From: Planosporangium flavigriseum | GTDB taxonomy: Bacteria > Actinomycetota > Actinomycetes > Mycobacteriales > Micromonosporaceae | DNA length: 64,000 nucleotides | Reading direction: 5' to 3' | Assembly (NCBI RefSeq): GCF_011947225.1 | Contig: NZ_JAATVW010000001.1 | Location: 434,001-498,000, forward strand | Part shown: positions 43,077-53,158 of the stretch, piece by piece | Position numbering within the stretch: position 1 is the first letter of the stretch | How the letters are laid out: every line of letters begins with the position of its first letter | Notes under the pieces: model-generated | Told to the model about the DNA's origin: nothing | What the model saw: the letters and a program-made list of their open reading frames with translations, nothing else | Databases searched by the model: none | Made by a program: the position numbers and the translations under genes

Positions 43077-43291
43077 GCGATCCAGAGATCCTCGACTGCC
43101 GGGGGCTGCGGTGCCCGCTGCCCGTCATCGAACTGGCCCGCCGCCTGCCCGAGCTTCCCGTCGGGGCGGTGCTGCGGGTCCTGGCCGACGACCCGGCCGC
43201 CGCGGTCGACATCCCGGCGTGGTGTCGGATGCGGGGCCAGGAGTACGTCGGCGCGAACGGGTCCGGCTATGACGTCCGGCGGCTCATCTAG
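43073..43291 (+). CDS. tusA: TusA/SirA-like sulfur carrier protein
   Basis: 72 residues with the TusA signature LDCRGLRCPLPVIELA, in which the Cys of CPLP carries persulfide sulfur. A second Cys sits in IPAWCRM. It is translationally coupled to the cysteine desulfurase by GTGA overlap and is likely its sulfur acceptor. It faces the DUF4395 and thioredoxin genes, with stops only 7 bp apart. Confidence 0.92.
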   Translation: MSDPEILDCRGLRCPLPVIELARRLPELPVGAVLRVLADDPAAAVDIPAWCRMRGQEYVGANGSGYDVRRLI

Positions 43292-43298
43292 CCACGAC

Positions 43299-43718
43299 TC
43301 ACCTGGTCGGGAGCGCCGCCCGCACGCGCTTGAGCAGGAGGTACATCTCACAGCCCAGGCAGAAGCCGAAGGCCGCGTTGAGGAAAGCAGCCGCGAGAGC
43401 CAGCGCCGTCGCGATCAGACCGACGACCGGGGCGCCCGCGAGGTAGCCGGCGGTGCCGACGGTCATGAAGGCGAAGCCGACGCCCTGGGCGAAGCGCACC
43501 GGCTCGGAGGGCTCCCGGACGGGCGGGGGTGGGCCAAGGTGGCGCGCCACGAACTTCCGGTAGATCCACGCGTACGGCGCGTATCGGATGTTCGCGGCAC
43601 CGACGGCGAACACCACGGCCTGCGCGAGCGCGAGCCATCCACTACCGGTGATGAGCACCACAACAAGGACCACGGACGTGATGATCGCGGCGAAGCGGGG
43701 GCCGCGCGGGTCGAGCAT
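43299..43718 (-). CDS. DUF4395 membrane protein with CxxC
   Basis: A 139-residue protein with four hydrophobic segments. It begins MLDPRGPRFAAIITSVVLVV and has the family's FAQGVGFAFM stretch. Near the end lies FGFCLGCEMYLLLKR, a CxxC at the membrane edge that could do thiol or persulfide chemistry. The family function is not known. Its ATG overlaps the stop of the thioredoxin-like gene by one base (TAATG), so the two are coupled. The tusA-desulfurase pair is convergent. Confidence 0.88.
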   Translation of the reverse strand: MLDPRGPRFAAIITSVVLVVVLITGSGWLALAQAVVFAVGAANIRYAPYAWIYRKFVARHLGPPPPVREPSEPVRFAQGVGFAFMTVGTAGYLAGAPVVGLIATALALAAAFLNAAFGFCLGCEMYLLLKRVRAALPTR

Positions 43719-44176
43719 TACCGGTTACTCCCGACTGTCTTACTCCCGGATGTCAGAGCCTCGCTGACGGCAGCCAACAAGTGCGCCCTGGTGGGTGGCT
43801 GGCCGGCGGCCCGGCGTACCACCCGGCCGGCCGCATCCACGATCAGTAGTGTGGGCGTCCGCATTATCCCGAGTGCCCGGACCTCGTCCAGATGGGACTC
43901 CGCGTCCACCTCGATATGGCGTACGCCCTCCGTCTCGGCTGCCACCCTGGCACAGATGGCCCGGGTGGCCCGGCACGGGGCGCAGAACGCGGACGAGAAC
44001 TGCAGCAGTGTCACCGGGGTGGCGCCGTCGACGCCCAACCGGGCGAGCACCTCGCGGTCCTCCGACCGCGAGGGCTGCCGCAGTTTGCCGTCCCGAGCGC
44101 GTTTCACGAGCCCGAACGCCGTCGCCGCCAGGAGGACTACGGCGGCCACGATCAGGCCGGTCACTTCGAAAGGCAC
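43718..44176 (-). CDS. Membrane-anchored thioredoxin-like protein
   Basis: 152 residues: an N-terminal membrane anchor (VTGLIVAAVVLLAATAFGLV), a basic stretch (VKRARDGK), then a thioredoxin fold with active site FSSAFCAPCRATRAIC and cis-Pro loop MRTPTLLI. The positive residues after the anchor would place the thioredoxin domain in the cytoplasm (positive-inside rule, inference). It is coupled to DUF4395, and probably reduces it or a shared substrate. Confidence 0.9.
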   Translation of the reverse strand: MPFEVTGLIVAAVVLLAATAFGLVKRARDGKLRQPSRSEDREVLARLGVDGATPVTLLQFSSAFCAPCRATRAICARVAAETEGVRHIEVDAESHLDEVRALGIMRTPTLLIVDAAGRVVRRAAGQPPTRAHLLAAVSEALTSGSKTVGSNR

Positions 44177-44200
44177 CAGGCGAGACTACTCCCGCTACCC

Positions 44201-45247
<1,047 letters not shown>

Positions 45248-45250
45248 TCA

Positions 45251-45285
45251 AAGACGGCCGTGCCTTGAGGTGGCACGGCCGTCTT
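45251..45285 (-). terminator. Hairpin terminator after the ErpA gene
   Basis: AAGACGGCCGTGCC (45251-45264) and its exact complement (45272-45285) form a 14-bp stem with a 7-nt loop; on the leftward strand a T-rich stretch follows. It lies 18 nt beyond the ErpA stop. Confidence 0.85.
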
Positions 45286-45303
45286 CAGGTAGGTGCTGCG
45301 ACC

Positions 45304-45666
45304 TTAGTGGAACGAGTCACCACAGGCGCAGGAGCCCTGCGCGTTGGGGTTGTCGATGGTGAAGCCCTGTGCGTCGATCCGGTCGGCGAAGTCGATCGTG
45401 GCGCCGGTCAGGTAGGGCACGCTCATCCGGTCGACGACGACCCCGAAGCCGTCGTACTCGGTGACGGCGTCACCGTCGAGCGAGCGCTCGTCGAAGAAGA
45501 GCTGGTAGCGAAGGCCCGAGCAGCCACCGGGCTGCACGGCGACGCGCAGCCGCAGGTCGTCGCGGCCCTCCTGCTCGATCAGAGCCTTGACCTTCTGCGC
45601 GGCAACGTCGCTCAGGACGACGCCGGCCGGGTTGGCCTTCACTGATTCGGTCTGCGAAGCGGTCAC
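45304..45666 (-). CDS. erpA: HesB/IscA-family Fe-S insertion protein
   Basis: 120 residues with the A-type carrier signature: first Cys in PGGCSGLRYQLFF and the C-terminal pair in QGSCACGDSFH. It delivers Fe-S clusters to target enzymes. GTG 45666 has AGGGAG upstream; the longer open frame has no family sequence. M. tuberculosis Rv2204c lies in the same order. Likely clients nearby include NadA and QcrA (inference). Confidence 0.92.
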   Translation of the reverse strand: MTASQTESVKANPAGVVLSDVAAQKVKALIEQEGRDDLRLRVAVQPGGCSGLRYQLFFDERSLDGDAVTEYDGFGVVVDRMSVPYLTGATIDFADRIDAQGFTIDNPNAQGSCACGDSFH

Positions 45667-45803
45667 GGTATGTGCTCCCTGCGCTGGCTTATACGGTTCA
45701 CCCGGGGGCAACAACAGCCACCCCGGAGAGCATTCCCATTGTGGCACACGTCGCCACTTGGCCCCATCTGCTCAGCTCACCGCCGGGGCCGCTGTGCTGC
45801 GGG

Positions 45804-46934
45804 TCACCGGCTCCACTGCCGGGCGGCCCGGGCCCCGAGCGCCCGAAGCCCCTCGGCCGGCCGGCTCATCGCCTCCTCCACCGACCCGAAGTGCTCCTCC
45901 AGGGAGTGCGCGGCCGTCACGCCGATCCTGGCCGCCTCCCGACGCCCGGCGCTGATCCGGCCGGCGAGCACTACGCACGGTAGCCCCCGGTCGCGGGCCG
46001 CCTCGGCGACCCCCGAGATCACCTTCCCGCGCAGCGACTGGTGGTCGAACGAGCCCTCGCCCGTGATCACCACGTCGACGGCGTCCAGCACCTCGTCGAG
46101 CCGGGACAGCCGCCGGACCAGCCCGATTCCGGACTCGCAGCGCCCGCCCAGCGCCAGGATGGCCGCGCCGAGCCCACCCGCGGCACCGGCGCCGGGTGCG
46201 TCCGCGAGGCCGGGCGGGCAGCCGGGCAGGTCACGCTCCAGGACCTCGGCGAACTTCGCCAGGGCGGCGTCGAGTTCGAGGACGTCGGCGCGGCTGGCGC
46301 CCTTCTGCGGCCCGAACACCGAACTGGCCCCGTGCAGGCCGGTGAGCGGGTTGTCGACGTCGGTGGCCGCGACCAGGCGGACACCCCGCAGGCGGGGGAC
46401 GCCGCCGAGCCGGGCACAGGCCACGAGCGCCGCGCCGCCGTAGGGCAGCGCGTACCCGCCCGCGTCGAGCGGCGCGGCGTCGAGCGCGGCGAGCATGCCC
46501 GCTCCGGCGTCGTTGGTCGCGGAGCCGCCGAGGCCGACGACGACATCCCGGGCGCCGTGCTCCACCGCCGCGCTGATGAGCGGACCGAGGCCGTACGAGG
46601 TGGTGACCCGCGGATCGCGCTCGGCCGGCGCGAGCAGGTGCAGGCCGCACGCCTGGGCGCTCTCGACGTAGGCGGTCTCGCCGTCGAGCAGCACCGCGCC
46701 GGCGACCGGGCGGCCGAGCGGGTCGTAGGTGTCGACCGGGATCCGGCGCGCGCCATCCAGGCTGAGGGAGTCCAGGCTGAGTGAATCCAAGAAGCCCGGG
46801 CCGCCGTCGGACAGCGGCCGTACGGTGATCTCGTCGTCGGGCGCGACCTCCCGCCAGCCTTCGACCACGGCCGCGGCAGCCTCGGCCGCCGACAGCGTGC
46901 CGGCGAACTTGTCCGGACCGACCAGTACCCGCAT
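45804..46934 (-). CDS. Glycerate 2-kinase
   Basis: A 376-residue glycerate kinase of the GarK/GlxK type, phosphorylating glycerate with ATP. Motifs: VLVGPDKFAGTLSAAEAA at the start, PLSDGGPGFLDSL, VVGLGGSATNDAGAGML and ITGEGSFDHQSLRGK. A short in-frame duplication (LDSLSLDSLSLDG) lies near residue 50. The homologue Rv2205c also neighbours the HesB-like gene. It is divergent from nadA across about 100 bp. Confidence 0.93.
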   Translation of the reverse strand: MRVLVGPDKFAGTLSAAEAAAAVVEGWREVAPDDEITVRPLSDGGPGFLDSLSLDSLSLDGARRIPVDTYDPLGRPVAGAVLLDGETAYVESAQACGLHLLAPAERDPRVTTSYGLGPLISAAVEHGARDVVVGLGGSATNDAGAGMLAALDAAPLDAGGYALPYGGAALVACARLGGVPRLRGVRLVAATDVDNPLTGLHGASSVFGPQKGASRADVLELDAALAKFAEVLERDLPGCPPGLADAPGAGAAGGLGAAILALGGRCESGIGLVRRLSRLDEVLDAVDVVITGEGSFDHQSLRGKVISGVAEAARDRGLPCVVLAGRISAGRREAARIGVTAAHSLEEHFGSVEEAMSRPAEGLRALGARAARQWSR

Positions 46935-47037
46935 GAGCAGGGAGTCTGCCAGGTCACCGGGGTGGGTCGGTACGCCGTCCGCATAAGCGCCGGGTGCACG
47001 CGCGCCGGCACCTACACGACGTGCAAGTATTGATCGC

Positions 47038-48201
47038 GTGACCTGGGCTGAACCTTCGTCGACCGCGACCGCTCTTCTCCTGCTCGGTCGGGGCTCCGAC
47101 CTGGCCAGCGAGCGAGGGGTGGACTGCCCGGGCGAACTGCCCGCGCCCAGCGACCCGGACCTCGTCGCCCGTGCGGCGGCGGCGAAGGCGGCGCTCGGCG
47201 ACCGGCTGTTCGTCCTCGGCCACCACTACCAGCGCGACGAGGTGATCGAGTTCGCCGACGTGACGGGCGACTCGTTCAAGCTGGCGAAGGAGGCCGCAGC
47301 CCGGCCGCAGGCCGAGTACATCGTCTTCTGCGGCGTGCACTTCATGGCGGAGAGCGCCGACATCCTCACCTCCGACACTCAGCGGGTGGTGCTGCCCGAT
47401 CTGGCGGCCGGCTGCTCGATGGCGGACATGGCCGCGCTGGGGCAGGTCGAAGAGGCCTGGGACACCCTGCTCGATCTGGACATCGCCGGCCGCACGGTGC
47501 CGATCACGTACATGAACTCGTCGGCCGACATCAAGGGGTTCGTCGGTCGCAACAAGGGCGTGGTGTGCACCTCGTCCAACGCCGAGCGGGCGCTGCGCTG
47601 GGCGTTCGAGCGCGGCGAGAAGGTGCTCTTCCTGCCCGACCAGCACCTGGGGCGCAATACCGCCGTGCTGCAGATGGGCCTGACGCTCGACGACTGCGTG
47701 CTCTACGACCCGCACAAGCCGGGCGGCGGGCTGACCGCACAGCAACTGCGCGACGCGAAGATGATCCTGTGGCGGGGGCACTGCTCGGTGCACGGGCGGT
47801 TCACCCTCGACTGCGTGACCGAGGTGCGCGAGCGGATCCCCGGCGTCAACGTGCTGGTCCACCCCGAGTGCCGGCACGAGGTGGTGACGGCCGCCGATTA
47901 CGTGGGATCGACCGAGTACATCATCAAGATGATCGAAGCCGCGCCCGCCGGGTCGGCCTGGGCGGTCGGCACCGAGCTGAACCTGGTGCGGCGGCTGGCC
48001 AACGCCCACCCCGACAAGCAGATCACCTTCCTGGACCGGACGGTCTGCTACTGCTCGACCATGAACCGCATCGATCTGCCGCACCTGGTCTGGGCACTGG
48101 AGGAACTGGTCGCCGGCCGGGTGGTGAACGAGATCACAGTCGATGCCGAGACGGCGCATTACGCCCGGGCCGCGCTCGACCAGATGCTCGCCCTGCCGTA
48201 G
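47038..48201 (+). CDS. nadA: Quinolinate synthase
   Basis: Condenses iminoaspartate with dihydroxyacetone phosphate to quinolinate for NAD synthesis, using a [4Fe-4S] cluster. The 387-residue protein has HHYQRDEVIEFADVTGDS, FCGVHFMAESADIL, AAGCSMAD, PHKPGGGLT, HPECRHEV and CYCSTMNRI; three of these Cys should bind the cluster. nadB and nadC are not adjacent. No Shine-Dalgarno precedes the GTG; TATTGAT about 10 nt upstream may be a -10 box of a leaderless transcript (inference). Confidence 0.95.
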   Translation: MTWAEPSSTATALLLLGRGSDLASERGVDCPGELPAPSDPDLVARAAAAKAALGDRLFVLGHHYQRDEVIEFADVTGDSFKLAKEAAARPQAEYIVFCGVHFMAESADILTSDTQRVVLPDLAAGCSMADMAALGQVEEAWDTLLDLDIAGRTVPITYMNSSADIKGFVGRNKGVVCTSSNAERALRWAFERGEKVLFLPDQHLGRNTAVLQMGLTLDDCVLYDPHKPGGGLTAQQLRDAKMILWRGHCSVHGRFTLDCVTEVRERIPGVNVLVHPECRHEVVTAADYVGSTEYIIKMIEAAPAGSAWAVGTELNLVRRLANAHPDKQITFLDRTVCYCSTMNRIDLPHLVWALEELVAGRVVNEITVDAETAHYARAALDQMLALP

Positions 48202-48430
48202 CCCTCACCCTGCGCCGAGCATCCACTGCGCGGCGGATCGGCGGTCACCTTCCGGCCGCATACGCTCACGCTACGCCTCATGCAGTTCGAGGTGTTTCGA
48301 TTTATATCCCTCCTGGGTACTCCGCTGATCGCTGGATGGGGGCCGGCGGGGCTATGCTGCCGGGGCGAGATCGGACCGTGATCTTTCCGAGTCCTTCCCC
48401 CCACGCTCGCTGCAGCCCCGGAGGTTTGCG

Positions 48431-49756
48431 TTGAACGACGTCCTCGTCGTGCACGGCGGCACGCCGCTACACGGAAAGACCCGGGTCCGGGGGGCCAAGA
48501 ACCTCGTGTCGAAGGCGATGGTCGCCGCGCTGCTGGGCGATTCACCGAGCCGTCTTTTCAACGTGCCGGCCATCAGCGACGTCGAGATCGTGCGCGGCCT
48601 GATGGAGTTGCACGGCGTACGGGTCACCGACGGCGCGGACGGCGAGATGGTCCTCGACCCGACCGACGCGGGCGAGGCCGACGCCGACGAGATCAACGTG
48701 CACGCCGGTTCCAGCCGGATTCCGATCCTGCTGTGCGGTCCGCTGCTGCACCGGCTCGGCCACGCGTTCATCCCCGACCTGGGCGGCTGCAACATCGGCG
48801 GTCGGCCCATCGACTTCCACCTGAAGGCGCTGCGCGAGTTCGGCGCGATCGTCGACAAGACCGCGTCCGGGATGGAGATCACCGCGCCCAACGGCCTGCA
48901 CGGCACCAAGCTGTCGCTGCCGTACCCGAGCGTAGGTGCCACCGAGCAGATCCTCCTGACCGCCGTGCGGGCCGAGGGCGTGACCGAACTGAGCAACGCC
49001 GCCATCGAGCCGGAGATCATCGACCTCATCTGCGTGCTGCAGAAGATGGGCGCGATCATCAAGGTCCACACCGACCGGGTCATCGAGATCGAGGGCGTCA
49101 AGCGCCTCGGTGGGTACGTGCACCGCCCGATCCCCGACCGCATCGAGGCCGCGAGCTGGGCCGCCGCGGCGCTGGCCACAAAGGGCGACGTGTTCGTCGA
49201 GGGCGCGCGCCAGGCCGACATGATGACGTTCCTCAACACGTACCTGTCGGTCGGCGGCGCCTTCGAGGTCGACGACGCACCGGTGGGCGGCGGCATCCGG
49301 TTCTGGCACCCGGGCGGCGAGCTACGCGCGGTGGCGCTCGAGACCGACGTGCACCCCGGCTTCATGACCGATTGGCAGCAGCCGATGGTGGTGGCGCTGA
49401 CCCAGGCCCGCGGGCTGTCGATCGTGCACGAGACGGTGTACGAGCGGCGACTGGGCTACACCAAGGCGCTGAACAGCATGGGCGCGACGATCCAGACGTA
49501 CCGGGAGTGCCTGGGCGGAACGCCCTGCCGCTTCGGGCGGCGCAACTTCATGCACTCGGCGGTGATCGCCGGCCCGAGCAAGCTGCACGCGGCGGACCTG
49601 GTGATCCCCGACCTGCGGGCCGGATTCAGCCACCTGATCGCTGCGCTGGCCGCCGAGGGCACATCCCGGGTCTACGGGGTCAACCTGATCAACCGCGGGT
49701 ACGAGGACTTCGAGAACAAGCTCGCCGCGCTCGGCGCGCACGTCGAACGCCCCTGA
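48431..49756 (+). CDS. murA: UDP-N-acetylglucosamine 1-carboxyvinyltransferase
   Basis: First committed step of peptidoglycan synthesis: adds enolpyruvate from PEP to UDP-GlcNAc. 441 residues with the Lys-Asn pair in RGAKNLVSKAM, catalytic Cys120 in LGGCNIGGRPIDFH (target of fosfomycin), Asp in HPGFMTDWQQP and Arg in DLRAGFSHL. The start is TTG with GGAGG upstream. The HPGFMTDWQQP version resembles a Streptomyces MurA from memory. About 230 bp upstream hold no gene and probably its promoter. Confidence 0.95.
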   Translation: MNDVLVVHGGTPLHGKTRVRGAKNLVSKAMVAALLGDSPSRLFNVPAISDVEIVRGLMELHGVRVTDGADGEMVLDPTDAGEADADEINVHAGSSRIPILLCGPLLHRLGHAFIPDLGGCNIGGRPIDFHLKALREFGAIVDKTASGMEITAPNGLHGTKLSLPYPSVGATEQILLTAVRAEGVTELSNAAIEPEIIDLICVLQKMGAIIKVHTDRVIEIEGVKRLGGYVHRPIPDRIEAASWAAAALATKGDVFVEGARQADMMTFLNTYLSVGGAFEVDDAPVGGGIRFWHPGGELRAVALETDVHPGFMTDWQQPMVVALTQARGLSIVHETVYERRLGYTKALNSMGATIQTYRECLGGTPCRFGRRNFMHSAVIAGPSKLHAADLVIPDLRAGFSHLIAALAAEGTSRVYGVNLINRGYEDFENKLAALGAHVERP

Positions 49757-49804
49757 CCGTCCGCAGGTGGGACGTGACTTGCCACGTCGGATACCCTTCA
49801 CCGC

Positions 49805-50431
49805 GTGCCGTCGCTCTTTCGCCGTAAGTCAGCCGACCTGGTCGAGGATGCCCTAACCGAGGCTTCCGCGGCCGAGGCCACCGCGCCCCAACGTAAGGGG
49901 TACACGCCGAGCAAGCAGGAGCTCGGCAAGGCCACGCCGAAGCGTCCGCGCGCGGGCACCGTGCGGGAGGCCCCGCCGGCCGACCGCAAGGAGGCGATGC
50001 GGCGGGCGCGGGAGAAGCAGCGGGCGGCCCGGGCCGAGCAGCGCGCCGGCATGATGTCCGGCGACGAGCGCCACCTGACGGCGCGCGACCGGGGCCCGGA
50101 GCGGGCGCTGGTCCGCGACATCGTGGACTCCCGGTTCAACGCCGGCACCTGGTTCTTCAGCTTCGCGTTCGTCCTGCTGCTGATCTCGATGGTGAAGGCG
50201 CTTCCGGCAGAGGTCGTCCTCGCCGGGAACATCGTCTGGATGCTGCTGGGTCTGGCCGTCGTCGTCGACAGCTTCCTCATCTCCCGCAAGATCAAGCGCC
50301 TCGTACGGGACCGCTTCCCAAAGACGGACCAGCGGCTGGGCGGCCTGTACATGTACGCGTTCATGCGCGCGCTGAGCTACCGACGGATGCGCATCCCGAA
50401 GCCGCGGGTGAAGATCGGCGCCAAGGTCTAG
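49805..50431 (+). CDS. DUF3043 membrane protein
   Basis: 208 residues. The N-terminal ~115 residues are basic and disordered (FRRKSADLVEDALTEASAAE, KEAMRRAREKQRAARAEQR). Two hydrophobic segments follow (~120-140 and ~145-165), then a basic C-terminus (YMYAFMRALSYRRMRIPKPR). This matches DUF3043 of actinobacteria (Rv2206 in M. tuberculosis), whose role is unknown. It starts at GTG, 48 bp after murA, so cotranscription is possible. It is convergent with the ABC genes. Confidence 0.88.
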   Translation: MPSLFRRKSADLVEDALTEASAAEATAPQRKGYTPSKQELGKATPKRPRAGTVREAPPADRKEAMRRAREKQRAARAEQRAGMMSGDERHLTARDRGPERALVRDIVDSRFNAGTWFFSFAFVLLLISMVKALPAEVVLAGNIVWMLLGLAVVVDSFLISRKIKRLVRDRFPKTDQRLGGLYMYAFMRALSYRRMRIPKPRVKIGAKV

Positions 50432-50451
50432 GCGCTGCAGCATCGGCGCCT
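50430..50451. terminator. Weak hairpin between convergent genes
   Basis: AGGCGC and GCGCCT pair across a 10-nt loop between the DUF3043 stop (50431) and the ABC ATPase stop (50456). It is short; low confidence. Confidence 0.3.
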
Positions 50452-50455
50452 GGGC

Positions 50456-51409
50456 CTAGGCGCGGTACAGCCGCGCCACGACGTCCTCGATGTCCGGCTC
50501 CACGACCGAGATGTCACGGAGCGACGCGACGGCCGCGAGCCGGGCGACGAGGGCGCCGGCCGTCGCGCTGTCCAGGGCGTAGCTGATCCGCAGCCCGTCC
50601 GCGCTCACCGACTCCACGGTGGCGCCGGGTAGGTCGACCGGGGTGGCGAGCGGCTCGTCTAGGTCGACCACCACCCGCCGACGCGACCCGTACCGCTCGT
50701 GCAGCCGCTCGAGCGTCCCGTCGTGGACGACCCGACCGTGGTCGATCACGACGAGGCGCCGGCACAGCCGCTCGATGTCGGCGAGGTCGTGCGTGGTCAG
50801 CACGACGGTCGTGTCCCCCGCGTCGCGCAGGTCGGCCAGGAAGCCCCGGACGGCCTGCTTACTCACCACGTCCAGGCCGATCGTGGGCTCGTCGAGGAAC
50901 AGCACCTCCGGGCCGTGCAGCAGCGCCGCCGTCAGCTCGCCGCGCATGCGCTGGCCGAGCGACAGCTGCCGCACCGGGAGGTCGGCGAAGGCGTCGAGGT
51001 CGAGCAGGTCGCGGTACCACTTCAGCCGGGTCCGGTGATCGGTCGCCGGGACCCGGTACACGTGCCGCAGCAACTCGAACGACTCGCGGAGCGGTAGGTC
51101 CCACCAAAGCTGGGAGCGCTGGCCGAAGACCACGCCGATGCGCCGGGCGAGCCGGGTGCGCCGCGGCACCGGCTCCAGCCCGCACACCCGGACGTGGCCG
51201 GCCGACGGGTACAGCACCCCGGTCAGCATCTTGAGCGTCGTGGACTTCCCGGCACCGTTGGGGCCGATGTAGCCGAGCATCTCACCGGCCTCGACGGCCA
51301 GGTCCACGCCGTCGACCGCCGCCACGGTGCGCGCCTCGCGCCGGAACCGGCCGGCCTTCACCCGTACCGTGAAGTCTTTGCGCAGACCCCGCACGTCGAT
51401 GACGGTCAT
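50456..51409 (-). CDS. ABC transporter ATP-binding protein
   Basis: A 317-residue ABC ATPase: Walker A GYIGPNGAGKST, Q-loop VVFGQRSQLWWDLPL, signature LSLGQRMRGEL, Walker B EVLFLDEPTIGLD, and H-loop VLTTHDLADIE. A ~75-residue C-terminal domain follows, as in ABC-2 drug and polysaccharide exporters. It partners with the two permeases encoded just upstream (ATGA overlap). The substrate is unknown. Confidence 0.93.
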   Translation of the reverse strand: MTVIDVRGLRKDFTVRVKAGRFRREARTVAAVDGVDLAVEAGEMLGYIGPNGAGKSTTLKMLTGVLYPSAGHVRVCGLEPVPRRTRLARRIGVVFGQRSQLWWDLPLRESFELLRHVYRVPATDHRTRLKWYRDLLDLDAFADLPVRQLSLGQRMRGELTAALLHGPEVLFLDEPTIGLDVVSKQAVRGFLADLRDAGDTTVVLTTHDLADIERLCRRLVVIDHGRVVHDGTLERLHERYGSRRRVVVDLDEPLATPVDLPGATVESVSADGLRISYALDSATAGALVARLAAVASLRDISVVEPDIEDVVARLYRA

Positions 51410-52212
51410 GACCCGGTGCTCCGGTAGTGCCTGATGGCGACCTTCCACGCCGATGCCGCCACGCCGGCCGCGCCGAGCGCGACCACCGGCCCCAGCCAAC
51501 CGGTGACGGCCGGCAGGCCGAGCGGATCGCGCCGGCCGAGCAGCGCCAGCGCCGGGTAGTAACCCACGAAGGCGAAACCGAGACCGTACGCGAAGACGCG
51601 GCGGAACAGCCCGCCGTAGACGGTCATCGGGTACGAGGTGAGGTCCCGCCCGCCGTACGTCAGGGCGGCCGCGAACTCCCCCGAGTCGATCCACCAGAAC
51701 GCGACGGTCGCGCTCGCCACGAAGATCGCGCCGAACAGCACGGCGCCGGCAACCGGGGTCACCAGCAACAACAGCCACCGGGCCGGAGTCAGGTCCAGCC
51801 GGGCGGTGTGCGCCGCGACGCCCACCAGGCCGATGCCGAACAGCACCCGGCCGACCCGCTTCGGCGCCACGTCCGCGGCGAGCAACTGCGGCAGCGCACC
51901 GAGCGGCCGGACCAGGACCGCGTCGAGCAGGCCGGTGCGCACGTACGCCCGGATGCGCTCGATGCTGCCCACGGTCAGATCGGCCAGCGCGAAGGCGCAG
52001 GTCGACAGCGCCGCCATCAGGAACACCGCGCGGAACTCGAACCCGCCGACGCTGCGGGCCACCCGGAACACGACCAGGACGGCGAGCACGTCGACACTGG
52101 CGAACAGGACGGTGCCGCAAAGCTCGACCAGGAACGACGCCCGGTACTGCGCCTGGCTGCGCACCTGCGCCGCCACCAGCCGCCGGTAGATCGCGAGGGT
52201 CCCGTCAGCCAC
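51406..52212 (-). CDS. ABC-2 type permease
   Basis: A 268-residue membrane protein with about six hydrophobic segments (LVELCGTVLFASVDVLAVLV, WLLLLVTPVAGAVLFGAIFV, GWLGPVVALGAAGVAASAWK). The amphipathic AIYRRLVAAQVRSQAQYRAS start is typical of ABC-2 permeases of the DUF990-like group. It starts at GTG 52212, overlapping the first permease by 8 bp, and its stop overlaps the ATPase start, so the three proteins are translated in step. It forms a heterodimer channel with its neighbour (inference). Confidence 0.88.
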   Translation of the reverse strand: MADGTLAIYRRLVAAQVRSQAQYRASFLVELCGTVLFASVDVLAVLVVFRVARSVGGFEFRAVFLMAALSTCAFALADLTVGSIERIRAYVRTGLLDAVLVRPLGALPQLLAADVAPKRVGRVLFGIGLVGVAAHTARLDLTPARWLLLLVTPVAGAVLFGAIFVASATVAFWWIDSGEFAAALTYGGRDLTSYPMTVYGGLFRRVFAYGLGFAFVGYYPALALLGRRDPLGLPAVTGWLGPVVALGAAGVAASAWKVAIRHYRSTGS

Positions 52213-53050
52213 CCTGGATCACCACCCGGCGCTCGGCCCGGCGCTGGACCAGCCGGGCCGCGGCCAGCATCACGGCCGCCCACGCCACCTGTCCGGCGAC
52301 CATCGCGGCCATCGTCGCTGGTGGATGCCGCTCCACGAGCACGTCGGCGGGCACCTGGATCAGGTACGGCAACGGGGTCGCCAGGTAGAGCGCGGTCGTC
52401 AGCGGCGCCGGCAGGAACGCCAGCGGAAAGGCCATCCCGGACAGTGCTGACGAGACGGCGACCCAGCCGATCTGCGGGCCTCGCGAGTCGAGCAGCCAGT
52501 ACGCGGTCGCGTTGACCAGGTACCGGCAGGCGAAACAGACCACGGTCGCGCATAGGACCGATCCGACGAACAGCGGGTACGTGACCGGGTGGGCCGGCGC
52601 GTAGAGGTCGAACGCGACGGCCCCGACCGCGATCGGGATCACCAGGCGGGTCACCGCCGCGTAGCCGAAGCGCCCGAGGTCGGCGGCGAGGTACGCCATG
52701 ACCGGGTTGACCGGGCGCAGCAGGTCGGCCACGACGTCACCGGTGCGGATGCGCTCGGCAAGCTCCGGTGGGCTCCAGATGTTGACCGTGCCGAGCAGCC
52801 CCTGTCCGATCCACACGTACGTCGCCAGCCGGTCGCGCGGGTAGCCCGCCGCCGCCCCGCCCGCGGCGCCGCCCGCGACGGCCAGCAGGACGAAACAGCG
52901 GAGGAACCCGAAAACGGAGTTGGTGAACATTGCGGCAACCATCGCCTGTCGATACGTGGCATATCGACGGAATTCAGCGGCTGCTACTGCGGCGTACATG
53001 CGTAATGTGGTCATATCGGGGCGCGCCACGGTAGCGGTGACGGGTCTCAA
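52205..53050 (-). CDS. ABC-2 type permease
   Basis: 281 residues, about six hydrophobic segments, opening after MTTLRMYAAVAAAEFRRYAT. The start is TTG 53050: GGAAGGAGGG lies 6 nt upstream, whereas the ATG at 53014 has no ribosome site. It heads the exporter operon, divergent from the WG-repeat gene. Together with the next permease and ATPase it forms a complete exporter without a binding protein. Confidence 0.88.
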   Translation of the reverse strand: MRPVTATVARPDMTTLRMYAAVAAAEFRRYATYRQAMVAAMFTNSVFGFLRCFVLLAVAGGAAGGAAAGYPRDRLATYVWIGQGLLGTVNIWSPPELAERIRTGDVVADLLRPVNPVMAYLAADLGRFGYAAVTRLVIPIAVGAVAFDLYAPAHPVTYPLFVGSVLCATVVCFACRYLVNATAYWLLDSRGPQIGWVAVSSALSGMAFPLAFLPAPLTTALYLATPLPYLIQVPADVLVERHPPATMAAMVAGQVAWAAVMLAAARLVQRRAERRVVIQGG

Positions 53051-53158
53051 GTCGTACCCTCCTTCCGCGACCGCGCCAGAATGTACTCCGGACCAGCCTT
53101 GGGACGCTGGTCAATTCCCAGCGCGGGTGACTTCTCTTTGGGGCGAGGGGATCTGAGG

